Of a stretch of 42,325 nt of DNA, positions 16,766-24,266 are shown piece after piece. The first letter of the stretch is position 1. Each line of letters begins with the position of its first letter. The position numbers and the translations under genes were made by a program. The notes under the pieces were generated by a model, which saw only the letters and a list, made by a program, of their open reading frames with translations, did no database searches and was not told where the DNA came from. Source of the stretch: Paenibacillus camerounensis (GTDB lineage: Bacteria; Bacillota; Bacilli; Paenibacillales; Paenibacillaceae); NCBI RefSeq assembly GCF_000723885.1, contig NZ_CCDG010000080.1, forward strand, positions 1 through 42,325, written 5' to 3'.

Positions 16766-17510
16766 TACAGTTCTCCTTGAACCCAATATGTAGTGCTGCG
16801 ATGCCTCCGGTCAAGGGGAAGGATTCCACTTTCGTCAGTCCGGTCTCACGGAAAATCACCGCAAGCTGCTCTCTGTCCGGGAAGAGGGCCAGTGATTCGG
16901 GTAGCCATTTATACTGCTCATACCGCTTGGCAAATAATTTGCCGAGGAGCGGAAGCACCCGCTGGAAATAAAAATAATAAATGCCCTTAAAGGGCTGCTT
17001 CATCGGCTTGGACAGCTCCAGACAGACAACCATCCCTCCGGGTTTCACCACACGCTTCATTTCATTCAGCACTTGAACGAGATCAGGCACATTGCGAAGC
17101 CCGAAGCCTATTGTTGCGTAATCAAAGGAATTGTCGCCGAAGGGCAGGTCCATTGCATTGCCCTGTATAAGAGAAATCCGGTCCTGAAGCCCTTGAGCCT
17201 CCACCTTGCCGCGCCCGACTTCAAGCATCCCCGCACTGAAGTCAAGGCCGACGACAGAGCCGGTCCGGCTTGCTTCGGCCAGGGCAATGCTCCAGTCACA
17301 GGTTCCGCAGCACAGATCCACTGCAGAATCCCCGCGCTTCATCGCCATCTTGCGCATTGTGAACTTGCGCCAGGCCTTGTGGCGGCGGAAGCTCAGAATA
17401 TCGTTCATCAGATCATATTTGCCGGCAATACTCTCAAAAACAGAGTGCACAAATTGCTCTTTCGGCTTAACGTTCGTATCTCCCAGTGCGGAAGTTTTCT
17501 CTGTAGTCAT
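16758..17510 (-). CDS. menG: Demethylmenaquinone methyltransferase
   Basis: Last menaquinone step, SAM-dependent C-methylation of demethylmenaquinone; same family as UbiE. The 250-residue protein has FESIAGKYDLMNDILSF, the SAM motif VDLCCGTCDWSIAL and GLDFSAGMLEVG, the YATIGFGLRNVPD segment and MKRVVKPGGMVVCLE. ATG follows GGAGGGGTAAAGG and starts 3 nt after the hepS stop. The order hepS-menG is the same as in B. subtilis. Confidence 0.96.
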   Translation of the reverse strand: MTTEKTSALGDTNVKPKEQFVHSVFESIAGKYDLMNDILSFRRHKAWRKFTMRKMAMKRGDSAVDLCCGTCDWSIALAEASRTGSVVGLDFSAGMLEVGRGKVEAQGLQDRISLIQGNAMDLPFGDNSFDYATIGFGLRNVPDLVQVLNEMKRVVKPGGMVVCLELSKPMKQPFKGIYYFYFQRVLPLLGKLFAKRYEQYKWLPESLALFPDREQLAVIFRETGLTKVESFPLTGGIAALHIGFKENCNV

Positions 17511-17513
17511 CCT

Positions 17514-18383
17514 TTACCCCTCCACGGCTGCTTGTCCGGATATTTTCATCTGCAGGAGAAAGCGGTCAAGAAGGGTGCTGAGCTCACTGATCAGATGCTC
17601 GTCTTTAATACCCTGTAGGAGTCCTTGAATGGACTGAACTGACTGATGCAGCTTGTCGGTCAGCAGGGTATCACATTTATATTTCATTTTGAGCTTTTTC
17701 CAGTCCTTCAGGTCCAGCTCCTGATCCCGCAGCAATACCGACTCTTCTTCTAAAGCGTTCTCCATTATTCTCCAGTAGCAATACCCCTCAGATGCCGATG
17801 CCGGATCATTGCCCCGCCGCAGTTCGGCGCATACGGTTTCGCATTGGCTGAATTCGGCCAGCAGCTTTTCCCATAAGCCGGTGAGACTCCCCTCAATAAG
17901 CGGTGTAAAAGAAAGGAACAGCCGCATATTGAGCTGTACCGTATGCCGCAGGTATTGTTCCGAGGAGAGCAGCTGCTCCTTCATCTTGCTGTACAGGCGG
18001 GCCTTGAGCACATTGAAATCGGCGATGGCAGAGCTTAAGCTGCCCACCATCTCAATCTGGCCGCTCTTGGCCAGCAGGTGATAGAACCAGCTGCTGAAGT
18101 AATCACCGGCCAGCACTTTGAGCTGCCGGGAACGCATCGGGTCCCCTCCCGGATCATCACTTACATGATCTATGCTCTCATGCGTATCGAGAGCAAGCTG
18201 TACAAGTCCGGTAACCAGTGTATAAAGCTCCTTGTTACGGTCTTCGCCCGCATTCCCGTAACTCAGAAAAATATATAACAAATGACTGCGCCCGTCTGAA
18301 AACGGCGGCAATTCCGTATGCCGCTGAATCATGTCGTAGTCTGTGTAGGGTTTAGCTAATTGCGGTATGCGGTACGGTTTCAT
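17514..18383 (-). CDS. hepS: Heptaprenyl diphosphate synthase component I
   Basis: Regulatory subunit that with HepT sets the C35 chain length; it has no aspartate-rich catalytic motif, as expected. The 289-residue helical protein includes HTELPPFSDGRSHLLYI, THESIDH and LAGDYFSSWFYHLLA, the last resembling the conserved HepS segment. I chose ATG at 18383 (MKPYRIPQ) because CGGAGG lies 5 nt upstream; the in-frame ATGs at 18401 and 18467 lack a site. It begins a six-gene unit hepS-menG-ubiA-ubiX-mqnA-hepT. Confidence 0.9.
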   Translation of the reverse strand: MKPYRIPQLAKPYTDYDMIQRHTELPPFSDGRSHLLYIFLSYGNAGEDRNKELYTLVTGLVQLALDTHESIDHVSDDPGGDPMRSRQLKVLAGDYFSSWFYHLLAKSGQIEMVGSLSSAIADFNVLKARLYSKMKEQLLSSEQYLRHTVQLNMRLFLSFTPLIEGSLTGLWEKLLAEFSQCETVCAELRRGNDPASASEGYCYWRIMENALEEESVLLRDQELDLKDWKKLKMKYKCDTLLTDKLHQSVQSIQGLLQGIKDEHLISELSTLLDRFLLQMKISGQAAVEG

Positions 18384-18438
18384 TTCAGCCTCCGGAGCCA
18401 TTGACGTTATTACAATATCTTTGTTCACAATCTTGTCT

Positions 18439-18447
18439 ATTATATCA
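18439..18447 (-). promoter_or_regulatory. Extended -10 upstream of hepS
   Basis: TGATATAAT in the minus sense, 56 nt before the hepS ATG. A TG at the extended position compensates for the lack of a clear -35 box. Likely the promoter of the menaquinone unit. Confidence 0.5.
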
Positions 18448-18495
18448 CATGTTTTTTTGCGGCGCACTTGGACGTCCTAGTTTCTTTTACCCACA

Positions 18496-19029
18496 TCAGG
18501 GATAAATGAACTGCTTGCGCCAGAGCTCGCTTTCACTTATACGGAACCCTTTCTTCAGAACATCAGGCAACGGCTTATTACCTGTCTTCTGCAGCAGCTG
18601 CTGCAGCTGAAGCGACCATTCCCCGCGGCGGATATCGCCGGCCAGCAGCAGACGGCGGCTGTCCAGCCACTTGTCCTCAGCGACAATCCGCAGCAGCAGC
18701 TGATTCACATTATCCGTATCCTCGAAGGCAAAGGAAATAGCCAGCGCCATGTTCCGGTATAGCTCTTCCGGCTCATGGTCATTACCGGTTACCTTCAGAT
18801 CCAGAGACAGTACACCGTTTTTCCAGCCTACGCTCCCGATAACCAGGCTGAAGGGCAGGCTGCTTACCAAATCTACGATATTCTCCTCTGCAAGCGAAGC
18901 TCCGCCTCCGCCAAGCGTCTGCGCGGCGTACCGCGGCAGCGCAGGCTCCAGGTCGGCCAGCTGCGGCAGCACAACAGGAATTGCAACGGTCACCAGCAAT
19001 ACTGTTCCGATCAGCCAGCCCCGGTTCAT
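18496..19029 (-). CDS. Membrane-anchored protein of unknown function
   Basis: I do not recognise the family. The 177-residue protein has one N-terminal hydrophobic segment (about residues 5-22, WLIGTVLLVTVAIPVVLP), either a membrane anchor or an uncleaved signal, and an otherwise soluble domain of mixed alpha/beta character rich in Leu. ATG follows AAGGGGGCAGG. It lies after the mtrB terminator, with a possible -10 (TATAAT at 19074-19069), and before hepS. The position between mtrB and hepS is directly joined in B. subtilis, so this is an added gene. It may be exported to the outer face of the membrane; nothing ties it to menaquinone beyond location. Confidence 0.75.
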   Translation of the reverse strand: MNRGWLIGTVLLVTVAIPVVLPQLADLEPALPRYAAQTLGGGGASLAEENIVDLVSSLPFSLVIGSVGWKNGVLSLDLKVTGNDHEPEELYRNMALAISFAFEDTDNVNQLLLRIVAEDKWLDSRRLLLAGDIRRGEWSLQLQQLLQKTGNKPLPDVLKKGFRISESELWRKQFIYP

Positions 19030-19110
19030 AGCCTGCCCCCTTATCCATAGTGTCCGCCAAGCCGTGACATTATACGAGCATGCCCATTAGCCTATATCTA
19101 GTTATATTTT

Positions 19111-19137
19111 GAAAAAAAGCAGGCTATGCCTGCTTTT
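19111..19137 (-). terminator. Terminator of mtrB
   Basis: In the minus sense AAAAGCAGGC-ATA-GCCTGCTTTTTTT; 10-bp stem and seven T. It overlaps the last base of the mtrB stop codon, so mtrB is the end of its transcript. Confidence 0.9.
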
Positions 19138-19385
19138 CAGCTTTCGCTTTCAAGTTGTCCGTGCTTGCTCCAGATTTCTGCTTTGCCGCGGATTTTCATC
19201 GCTGAGGTGTGGTCGGTAAATTGGGCAATGAGGACCTCGCCCTTATCCAGCTTCTCCGTATGGTGAAACCGCGTGTCCAGCCCACGGGTAAGGCCGATTA
19301 CCTGAACACCGTTTTCTTTGGCTTTGACCACAATGTATTCACTGCCCGAAGGTGCGGGGTTCCCGCTGCTATTCTTCTCAGTCAT
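19137..19385 (-). CDS. mtrB: Tryptophan RNA-binding attenuation protein (TRAP)
   Basis: Forms an 11-subunit ring that, when loaded with tryptophan, binds (G/U)AG triplets in trp mRNA and ends transcription or blocks translation. The 82-residue protein has an 8-residue longer N terminus than B. subtilis TRAP. Aligned by eye, all known tryptophan contacts are kept (T33, T38, Q55, T57 for B. subtilis T25, T30, Q47, T49), as are the RNA contacts K45, K64 and R66 (K37, K56, R58). ATG at 19385 follows AGGAGG with 7 nt spacing. It lies between hup and hepS as in Bacillus, but folE (mtrA), its usual operon partner, is missing. Its target leader is at 8882-8940. Confidence 0.96.
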   Translation of the reverse strand: MTEKNSSGNPAPSGSEYIVVKAKENGVQVIGLTRGLDTRFHHTEKLDKGEVLIAQFTDHTSAMKIRGKAEIWSKHGQLESES

Positions 19386-19431
19386 GTCTGATCCTCCTAA
19401 AAGTATGATGACTCCGGTGAATCCTCTTCGG

Positions 19432-19461
19432 AAAAACAAATGCCGCCTTGAAGGGCGGCAT
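19432..19461 (-). terminator. Terminator between hup and mtrB
   Basis: In the minus sense ATGCCGCC-CTTCAA-GGCGGCAT then TTGTTTTT, an 8-bp GC-rich stem. It follows hup by 43 nt. No clear promoter lies between it and mtrB, so mtrB may depend on readthrough from hup. Confidence 0.85.
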
Positions 19462-19504
19462 CGTAATGACTCGGAAAAACTATAGGATCGATATGTAGAA
19501 ATCT

Positions 19505-19777
19505 CTATTTGATTCCGTCTTTGAGCGCTTTACCTGGTTTGAAAGCAGGTACTTTGCTGGAAGGAATTTCGATTTCTTCACCAGTCTGCGGGTTGCGGCC
19601 TTTACGTGCGGAACGTTCGCGCACTTCAAAGTTACCGAAGCCAACCAGCTGAACTTTGTCACCGCTCTGCAGGGCATTAGTGATTGCTTCGAAAACGGCG
19701 TCTACCGCTTTAGTAGCATCCTTCTTGGGAAGTTCAGTTGCTTCTGTAACCACGTTGATCAAATCTGATTTATTCAT
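19505..19777 (-). CDS. hup: DNA-binding protein HU
   Basis: Small basic nucleoid protein that bends DNA as a homodimer. The 90-residue sequence starts MNKSDLINVVTEAT, has the GFGNFEVRERSARKGRNPQTG beta-arm region with the intercalating proline, and ends VPAFKPGKALKDGIK. ATG follows GGGAGGTGAGAAG. Position between spoIVA and mtrB matches the B. subtilis hbs gene. A terminator on each side suggests it is mostly monocistronic. Confidence 0.97.
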   Translation of the reverse strand: MNKSDLINVVTEATELPKKDATKAVDAVFEAITNALQSGDKVQLVGFGNFEVRERSARKGRNPQTGEEIEIPSSKVPAFKPGKALKDGIK

Positions 19778-20116
19778 GTCTTCTCACCTCCCTGGATAAA
19801 TTTCCGGTATCATACACTCTTTCCGTTTCAACGCAAAATATACGTGATAATCCCGTTAATTACTAGATACTGGCGCCTCTTTCCTAGAAGCGCAACAAAC
19901 TTATAGTAATACAGCCCACCCATAATTTCAAGGCGTTACTTAAAAAAGGAGCAGAAAGTAGCATTTCAATAGGTCCGCCACCCTGAAATGATAGACTAAT
20001 AATGTTAGATTCTTCTACCAGAGTACAAAAAAGAGAGCGGAATGTCCGCTCTCCTGACTGAACAAAATTTTAATATATATTTACTCTTTAAACTGTGCGT
20101 TTTAATTATATTTATT
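19778..20116 (-). other. Intergenic region between spoIVA and hup
   Basis: A 339-nt gap. It holds the spoIVA terminator (20026-20053) and must hold the hup promoter. The best candidate I can see is TTGAAA (19931-19926), 17 nt, TACTAT (19908-19903), which matches only moderately and would give a leader of about 120 nt. The GGGAGG site lies at 19787-19792. No coding sequence with a ribosome binding site was found. Confidence 0.5.
20026..20053 (-). terminator. Terminator of spoIVA
   Basis: In the minus sense GAGAGCGG-ACATT-CCGCTCTC followed by TTTTTTG. Perfect 8-bp stem, 64 nt after the spoIVA stop. Confidence 0.9.
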
Positions 20117-21595
20117 CTATAAAATGATGGCGATAAGTCCGCCCGAGCCCTCGTTGATGATCCGGCCAAGCGTCTCCTGCAGCTTATAGCGGGCATTGTC
20201 CGGCATCATGGCAATCTTGCCCTGGATGCCTTCGCGTACGATGGAGTGCAGCGAGCGGCCGAAAATATCGGACTCCCAGATTTTAATCGGGTCATTCTCG
20301 AAATCCTGCATCAGGTAGCGCACCAGTTCTTCACTCTGCTTCTCCGTACCGATGATCGGCGAGAACTCCGATTCCACATCTACACGGATCATATGAATGG
20401 ACGGTGCTGTCGCCTTCAGGCGGACTCCGAAGCGGGAGCCCTGACGGATCAGCTCCGGCTCATCCAGGGCCATTTCAGCCAGTGACGGGGCGGCTATGCC
20501 GTAGCCGGTCGTTTTAACCATTTCCAGCGCTTCCGAGAAGCGGTCATATTCACGCTTGGCATGTGAGAAATCCTGCATCAGCTGCAGCAAATGATCTTTG
20601 CCGCGAATTTCCACGCCGACCACTTCCATCAGTACCTGATCATACAGCTCCTCCGGTGCATACAGGTCAATCTCTGCCACACCCTGGCCCATGTTCATGC
20701 CGCTGAGGCCTGCACGGTCGATGAAGTCATATTCAGTAAACTGCTCCACCAGACGGTCCACATCCCGCAGACGGCGGATATCTTTTACCGTATCACGGAC
20801 AGAATTTTCATATGCGCTGCGCAGCCAGTGATTCTCGCCAAGCACCATGACCCAGCTCGGGAGATTAACATTGACTTCGTGAACAGGGAATTCATACAGT
20901 ACCTCCCGCAGCACACCAGTCACATCATCCTCGGACATATTAGCGGCGCTAAGCGTCATGACCGGAATGTCGTATTTGGCAGCCAGCTCACCTCGGAGCT
21001 GCTGGGTCTCCTCACTGCGCGGCCGGGTAGAGTTGATCACAAGCACAAAAGGCTTGCCGACCTCCTTCAGCTCAGCGATTACCCGCTCTTCCGAGTCAAT
21101 GTACGAGTGCCGCGGAATTTCAGCAATAGTGCCGTCAGTTGTGACAACTACACCCAGTGTGGAATGCTCCTGAATGACCTTTCGGGTGCCAATTTCTGCC
21201 GCTTCCTGGAAAGGAATCGGCTCCTCAAACCAAGGGGTAGAAATCATCCGCGGGCCGTTTTCATCCTCATAACCCTTGGCTCCCTCAACAGCGTATCCAA
21301 CACAGTCAACCAGCCTTACATTTACTTCAAGGCCTTCCGCAACCTTGATCTGCACCGCGTTGTTCGGCACAAATTTCGGCTCGGTTGTCATGATTGTTTT
21401 GCCGGCTGCGCTCTGAGGCAGTTCATCCACAGCTCTTACCCGGTCTGCTTCGCTCGTAATGTTCGGCAGAACAATCGTCTCCATGAAGCGTTTAATGAAT
21501 GTCGATTTTCCCGTGCGAACCGCGCCGACGACGCCAAGATAAATGTCTCCGCCGGTACGCTCGGCAATGTCCTTGAAAATATCCACTTTTTCCAA
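20117..21595 (-). CDS. spoIVA: Stage IV sporulation protein A, coat morphogenetic ATPase
   Basis: Polymerises on the forespore outer membrane using ATP and anchors the spore coat; also needed for cortex assembly. The protein has a Walker A loop (GAVRTGKST, about residues 21-29), a VRLVDCVGYAVEGAKGYEDE switch region, a long middle and C-terminal assembly domain, and ends GLIAIIL as in B. subtilis. I chose TTG at 21595, because AGGAGGGGA lies 6-7 nt upstream. This gives 492 residues beginning MEKVDIFKDIAERTGG, the same length as B. subtilis SpoIVA. The longer ATG reading would translate the ribosome binding site. Mother-cell sigma-E control is expected from the family. Confidence 0.97.
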   Translation of the reverse strand: MEKVDIFKDIAERTGGDIYLGVVGAVRTGKSTFIKRFMETIVLPNITSEADRVRAVDELPQSAAGKTIMTTEPKFVPNNAVQIKVAEGLEVNVRLVDCVGYAVEGAKGYEDENGPRMISTPWFEEPIPFQEAAEIGTRKVIQEHSTLGVVVTTDGTIAEIPRHSYIDSEERVIAELKEVGKPFVLVINSTRPRSEETQQLRGELAAKYDIPVMTLSAANMSEDDVTGVLREVLYEFPVHEVNVNLPSWVMVLGENHWLRSAYENSVRDTVKDIRRLRDVDRLVEQFTEYDFIDRAGLSGMNMGQGVAEIDLYAPEELYDQVLMEVVGVEIRGKDHLLQLMQDFSHAKREYDRFSEALEMVKTTGYGIAAPSLAEMALDEPELIRQGSRFGVRLKATAPSIHMIRVDVESEFSPIIGTEKQSEELVRYLMQDFENDPIKIWESDIFGRSLHSIVREGIQGKIAMMPDNARYKLQETLGRIINEGSGGLIAIIL

Positions 21596-22015
21596 AAGAG
21601 ATCCCCTCCTCATATTACTCCGAAGAAAAAATGCCTGAAGAGCATCGACTTCGCGTTCCGCCGGTAAACGGACCCTTGCAGGACATCCACCGGACTTTGG
21701 CATTGCCCGCCAGGGAGCCTAGCCTGCCTTAGCGGAACATTCTTGCCCCGCGCTAAACTCCGAATGCTCGGACATGCATTTGGACTAGTATCATCATATG
21801 TATCCGGAACGGATTTATGACCCGCAGCTGCGCATTTTATGCAGAAATTTCAGCAGTAGCAGCATTCATGTACGCAAAGGGCGCCAGGATGCCCGGAAAC
21901 CTTCTCATCCAGCATATGAACAGGAAATAACAGATAGAACTTGCCAGGCTGCTTATATCTATCCAACCCATTTGGAAGATAAAAGCCCCCTGATGAAGGG
22001 GGCCGGATATCACAT
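21596..22015 (-). other. Long leader region of spoIVA
   Basis: A 420-nt gap between spoIVA and the upstream lipoprotein gene. It holds that gene's terminator (21979-22003) and the spoIVA ribosome binding site. A possible sigma-E-like promoter is TCATAAA (21820-21814) with CATATGAT (21800-21793), 13 nt apart; it would give an untranslated leader of about 190 nt. I see no convincing small gene in either strand. Confidence 0.4.
21979..22003 (-). terminator. Terminator of the yphF-position lipoprotein gene
   Basis: In the minus sense GCCCCCT-TCATC-AGGGGGC then TTTTATCTT; 7-bp very GC-rich stem, 12 nt after the stop. Confidence 0.88.
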
Positions 22016-22774
22016 TTATTGATGTTCGAAGGGCTGGGGAACGGGCTGTCTGCCGATCCAACGGTAGGCCAGCGACTTTACAGGCACATAATAGGAAGCT
22101 GCTTCAAGCAAAGTCCGCAGATCCTCTTCTGTATCGGGACTGGAGCCGCTCTGCCGGACAGCAGTCATAATATCAGCTGCATAATCGGCAAACACATTGC
22201 CTTGCCCGTCCATGATGAATTCCAGCAGATCACCGGAATATACGCTGTTTAGTGTAACTGAAGTCGTCCCGGCGGCTTTGGAATCGACGGCAAAAAGCCC
22301 GGGATACAGCTCTTCGCCTGCCGGAAGACGGCCGCTGTGAGCAGACTTATAGCGGTTCACCTGCCGCTGGACATCGTTGACCTTCTGTACAGTGACCAGA
22401 TCCATCAGCTTCACTGCGGGCGATGTTTCTTCATCCAGAAGGAGAAAATAGAAATTCCCGCCCTGTTCGAATGCAGCAGACGGAATTTCATCCAGATACC
22501 CCTGCCGCTCTAGCTTTGACAAGTCGACCACAAATTTCTCATAACGCGGAGTATCCGCGGTGCTGTTAAGAATGGGCAGCAGTCCTTCCTGCCGCTGATA
22601 ATCATCAACAGCAGCCTGCACCCGCCTGACGCTCTCCCTGCTTGCGTTCTCAGGCTGTTGCTGCTTCTCCGGATACATACAGCCGGCCAGGGCACACAAC
22701 AGCAATATAGCCGCCATCTGCCGCAGGCCGGAAGATAACATACTGGCCTTACGTCCGTAATTGTCCACAGCCAT
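22016..22774 (-). CDS. Lipoprotein of unknown function in the yphF position
   Basis: The 252-residue reading has a positively charged N terminus, a hydrophobic stretch (about residues 20-30) and a lipobox LAGC with cysteine at residue 32, so it is an exported lipoprotein. The mature part starts with a long helix (SVRRVQAAVDDYQRQEG) and has alternating short helices and strands; DVQRQVNRYKSAHSGRLPAG resembles the first helix in layout, hinting at an internal duplication. GGGAGG lies only 3-4 nt before the ATG at 22774; an internal ATG at 22741 with AAGG upstream is an alternative (241 aa). Its place next to spoIVA equals that of B. subtilis yphF. Function unknown; a sporulation role is inference from position. 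Confidence 0.8.
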   Translation of the reverse strand: MAVDNYGRKASMLSSGLRQMAAILLLCALAGCMYPEKQQQPENASRESVRRVQAAVDDYQRQEGLLPILNSTADTPRYEKFVVDLSKLERQGYLDEIPSAAFEQGGNFYFLLLDEETSPAVKLMDLVTVQKVNDVQRQVNRYKSAHSGRLPAGEELYPGLFAVDSKAAGTTSVTLNSVYSGDLLEFIMDGQGNVFADYAADIMTAVRQSGSSPDTEEDLRTLLEAASYYVPVKSLAYRWIGRQPVPQPFEHQ

Positions 22775-22843
22775 CGCCTCCCTGTGCTTTCAACAGGCGG
22801 TACATTCTTTGCTCAGGCCGTACGGATTAGATCCGCCAGCCCT

Positions 22844-23212
22844 CTACCACAGCTCGTCCATTTCGCCGCGCCGTGCAGCTTCCAATCTGCGCCTCACGGC
22901 GGCCTTAAGCGGATCTTCCGGCACAGTGACACTCAGATCATCCCATACCGCAGTCTGGCAGCCAAGACGTATGCCCTGCTCCAGCAGGCTGCCGAGCTTG
23001 CGCCTCTCTGCCTCCTCCGGCGGGCGTACAGCTCCGGCATAATCCGCTCCTACAGTCACCTTGCACATTAGACAGGCTAATTTGCCGCCGCAGCGCGTCG
23101 GCAGCACTACACCAGCCTTGCGCGCAGCCTCCAGAAGTGATGTACCTTGCTTAACAACAGCCCTGCGGTCACCCGGCTGAAACGTAACGGTAATTCCATT
23201 TTGCGGCTTCAT
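22844..23212 (-). CDS. [2Fe-2S] ferredoxin, adrenodoxin-type spacing
   Basis: Small electron carrier. The 122-residue protein has a beta-grasp ferredoxin pattern with cysteines 41, 47, 50 and 85 (C-x5-C-x2-C-x34-C), the ligand spacing of adrenodoxin or ISC-type ferredoxins, unlike the x4 spacing of plant types. The C-terminal tail of about 25 residues is basic (AAVRRRLEAARRGE). The ATG overlaps the stop of the upstream nucleotidyltransferase-like gene (ATGA). Partner proteins cannot be told from the neighbourhood. Not part of the B. subtilis gpsA-spoIVA order as I recall it, so an added gene. Confidence 0.85.
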   Translation of the reverse strand: MKPQNGITVTFQPGDRRAVVKQGTSLLEAARKAGVVLPTRCGGKLACLMCKVTVGADYAGAVRPPEEAERRKLGSLLEQGIRLGCQTAVWDDLSVTVPEDPLKAAVRRRLEAARRGEMDELW

Positions 23213-23832
23213 CGTGCAGTTTCCTTCCTGAATTCAGTTTCCGGCGGCTGCCTCAGCAATCCATGCAGCTCTGCTAGGCAGGAGGGGGCAAGCCCGTTCT
23301 GACCGGCCAGCTTATCCAGCAGCAAAGTGTGCAGCTGCCGGCTGCTGCGCATCCTTCCGGCAATAGCGAGGCAGCGTTCCATTCTACCGCGCAGCATGTT
23401 ATACAAAAGCTCATGTGCAAGCGGCATCAGCCGGACCGGGGGACGAGTGTTAATCCGGCTGACAGGGGCATAGTGGAGCAGCGTATGTACATCCACCGTA
23501 TAACCAAAGGGCGGCACACCGATCCGAAAGCCGCAGATCAGTTCAACCTTCACCCCGCAGACCAAATAACGGCTGCGCCTTGAGTAGCAGTTGCCGCTGT
23601 AGTCCTCCTCAGGCCCTTCATCTGCCATATAACAGCTTAACGCCTGGTGCAGGAGCACTGCATCCTCCAGATCAGCGTACAGGTCTATATCAGCAGGCGG
23701 CTTGCCAAGCGCCACGTTATGCAGCAGCAGCGCATAGCTCCCTCCCAGCAGCCAGACCGGAGGCTGCTCCATCCGGCTTAAATCCAGTGCTTCCGCAATC
23801 CTCATGAGTGCTGTCTCGTGTATATGCCGCAT
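23209..23832 (-). CDS. Nucleotidyltransferase-fold protein
   Basis: The protein has the signature of the polymerase-beta-like nucleotidyltransferase fold: WLLGGSYALLLH (residues 27-38 of the 207-residue reading) followed by PADIDLYADL with the Asp-x-Asp metal pair (D48, D50), and a third acidic residue likely in VKVELICGF. Such proteins range from tRNA and antibiotic modifiers to abortive infection toxins; the substrate here is unknown. The start is uncertain: I use ATG 23832 (GGGGACAGGG upstream), but in-frame ATGs exist at 23847, 23862 and 23901. It overlaps the ferredoxin by 4 nt. No antitoxin-like partner is adjacent, which argues against a toxin. Confidence 0.65.
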   Translation of the reverse strand: MRHIHETALMRIAEALDLSRMEQPPVWLLGGSYALLLHNVALGKPPADIDLYADLEDAVLLHQALSCYMADEGPEEDYSGNCYSRRSRYLVCGVKVELICGFRIGVPPFGYTVDVHTLLHYAPVSRINTRPPVRLMPLAHELLYNMLRGRMERCLAIAGRMRSSRQLHTLLLDKLAGQNGLAPSCLAELHGLLRQPPETEFRKETAR

Positions 23833-23925
23833 CCCTGTCCCCGTCATCCGTGCACGCCCCATTCCTGAGTAATCGGTAACCGATTGTTCCAGAAAACACA
23901 TCTGACTGAGCCCGGTTGTAAATGC

Positions 23926-24105
23926 TTACATAATTGAAGCCGCTCCGCTGAGAAGGCCTACCAGCATAATGATAAACGCGATGATGGACAAAATAGCTCT
24001 GAGCAGGCCCCTCGTCCTGCTGCGCGCAAATGTGATCAGAAATACGGATACGCCCATAATCAGTATCGCAGTCAGCGACAACCACATCTTCGCCATCGGA
24101 TCCAT
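23926..24105 (-). CDS. Small membrane protein, DUF2768 / YphE-like
   Basis: A 59-residue protein, MDPMAKMWLSLTAILIMG..., with two predicted membrane helices (about residues 8-26 and 37-55) separated by a basic turn RSRTRG. It has an excellent ribosome binding site (GGAGGTGGGG, then ATG at 24105) and ends in TAA at 23926. Size, two-helix layout and place between gpsA and spoIVA agree with B. subtilis YphE, a DUF2768 protein; the assignment rests on recall and was not searched. Function unknown. Confidence 0.8.
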   Translation of the reverse strand: MDPMAKMWLSLTAILIMGVSVFLITFARSRTRGLLRAILSIIAFIIMLVGLLSGAASIM

Positions 24106-24194
24106 AGCCGCCCCACCTCCTGCCGCTTATATTGAATTGCAAATATTATAGCATGAACATCCGGCGGCGAAACCTGCAAAGTGCTATCCGCAGC

Positions 24195-24245
24195 AAAAAA
24201 AGAGCCAAAAACCGGAATCAGTTAGACTCCGGCCTTTGCTCTTTT
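24195..24245 (-). terminator. Terminator downstream of spoVIF
   Basis: In the minus sense an outer AAAGAGC / GCTCTTT stem and an inner CCGGA / TCCGG stem, followed by seven T. It ends the spoVIF transcript before the DUF2768 gene. Confidence 0.85.
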
Positions 24246-24266
24246 GAAAGGCACAAAAAGAAGGTG

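Noticed and set aside
20591..21667. 358-residue plus-strand open frame opposite spoIVA
   Set aside because: Composition rich in His, Arg, Cys and Leu typical of antisense frames; spoIVA occupies the other strand with full-length homology.
21798..22061. Small open frames on both strands between spoIVA and the lipoprotein gene
   Set aside because: No ribosome binding sites; one overlaps the terminator and the lipoprotein gene end.
23209..23832. Nucleotidyltransferase-fold gene as a toxin of an abortive-infection pair
   Set aside because: No antitoxin-like gene is adjacent; the coupled neighbour is a ferredoxin, and no defence genes are near.
23717..24142. 141-residue minus-strand open frame
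   Set aside because: Out of frame with both the DUF2768 gene and the nucleotidyltransferase gene that it overlaps; composition is not protein-like.
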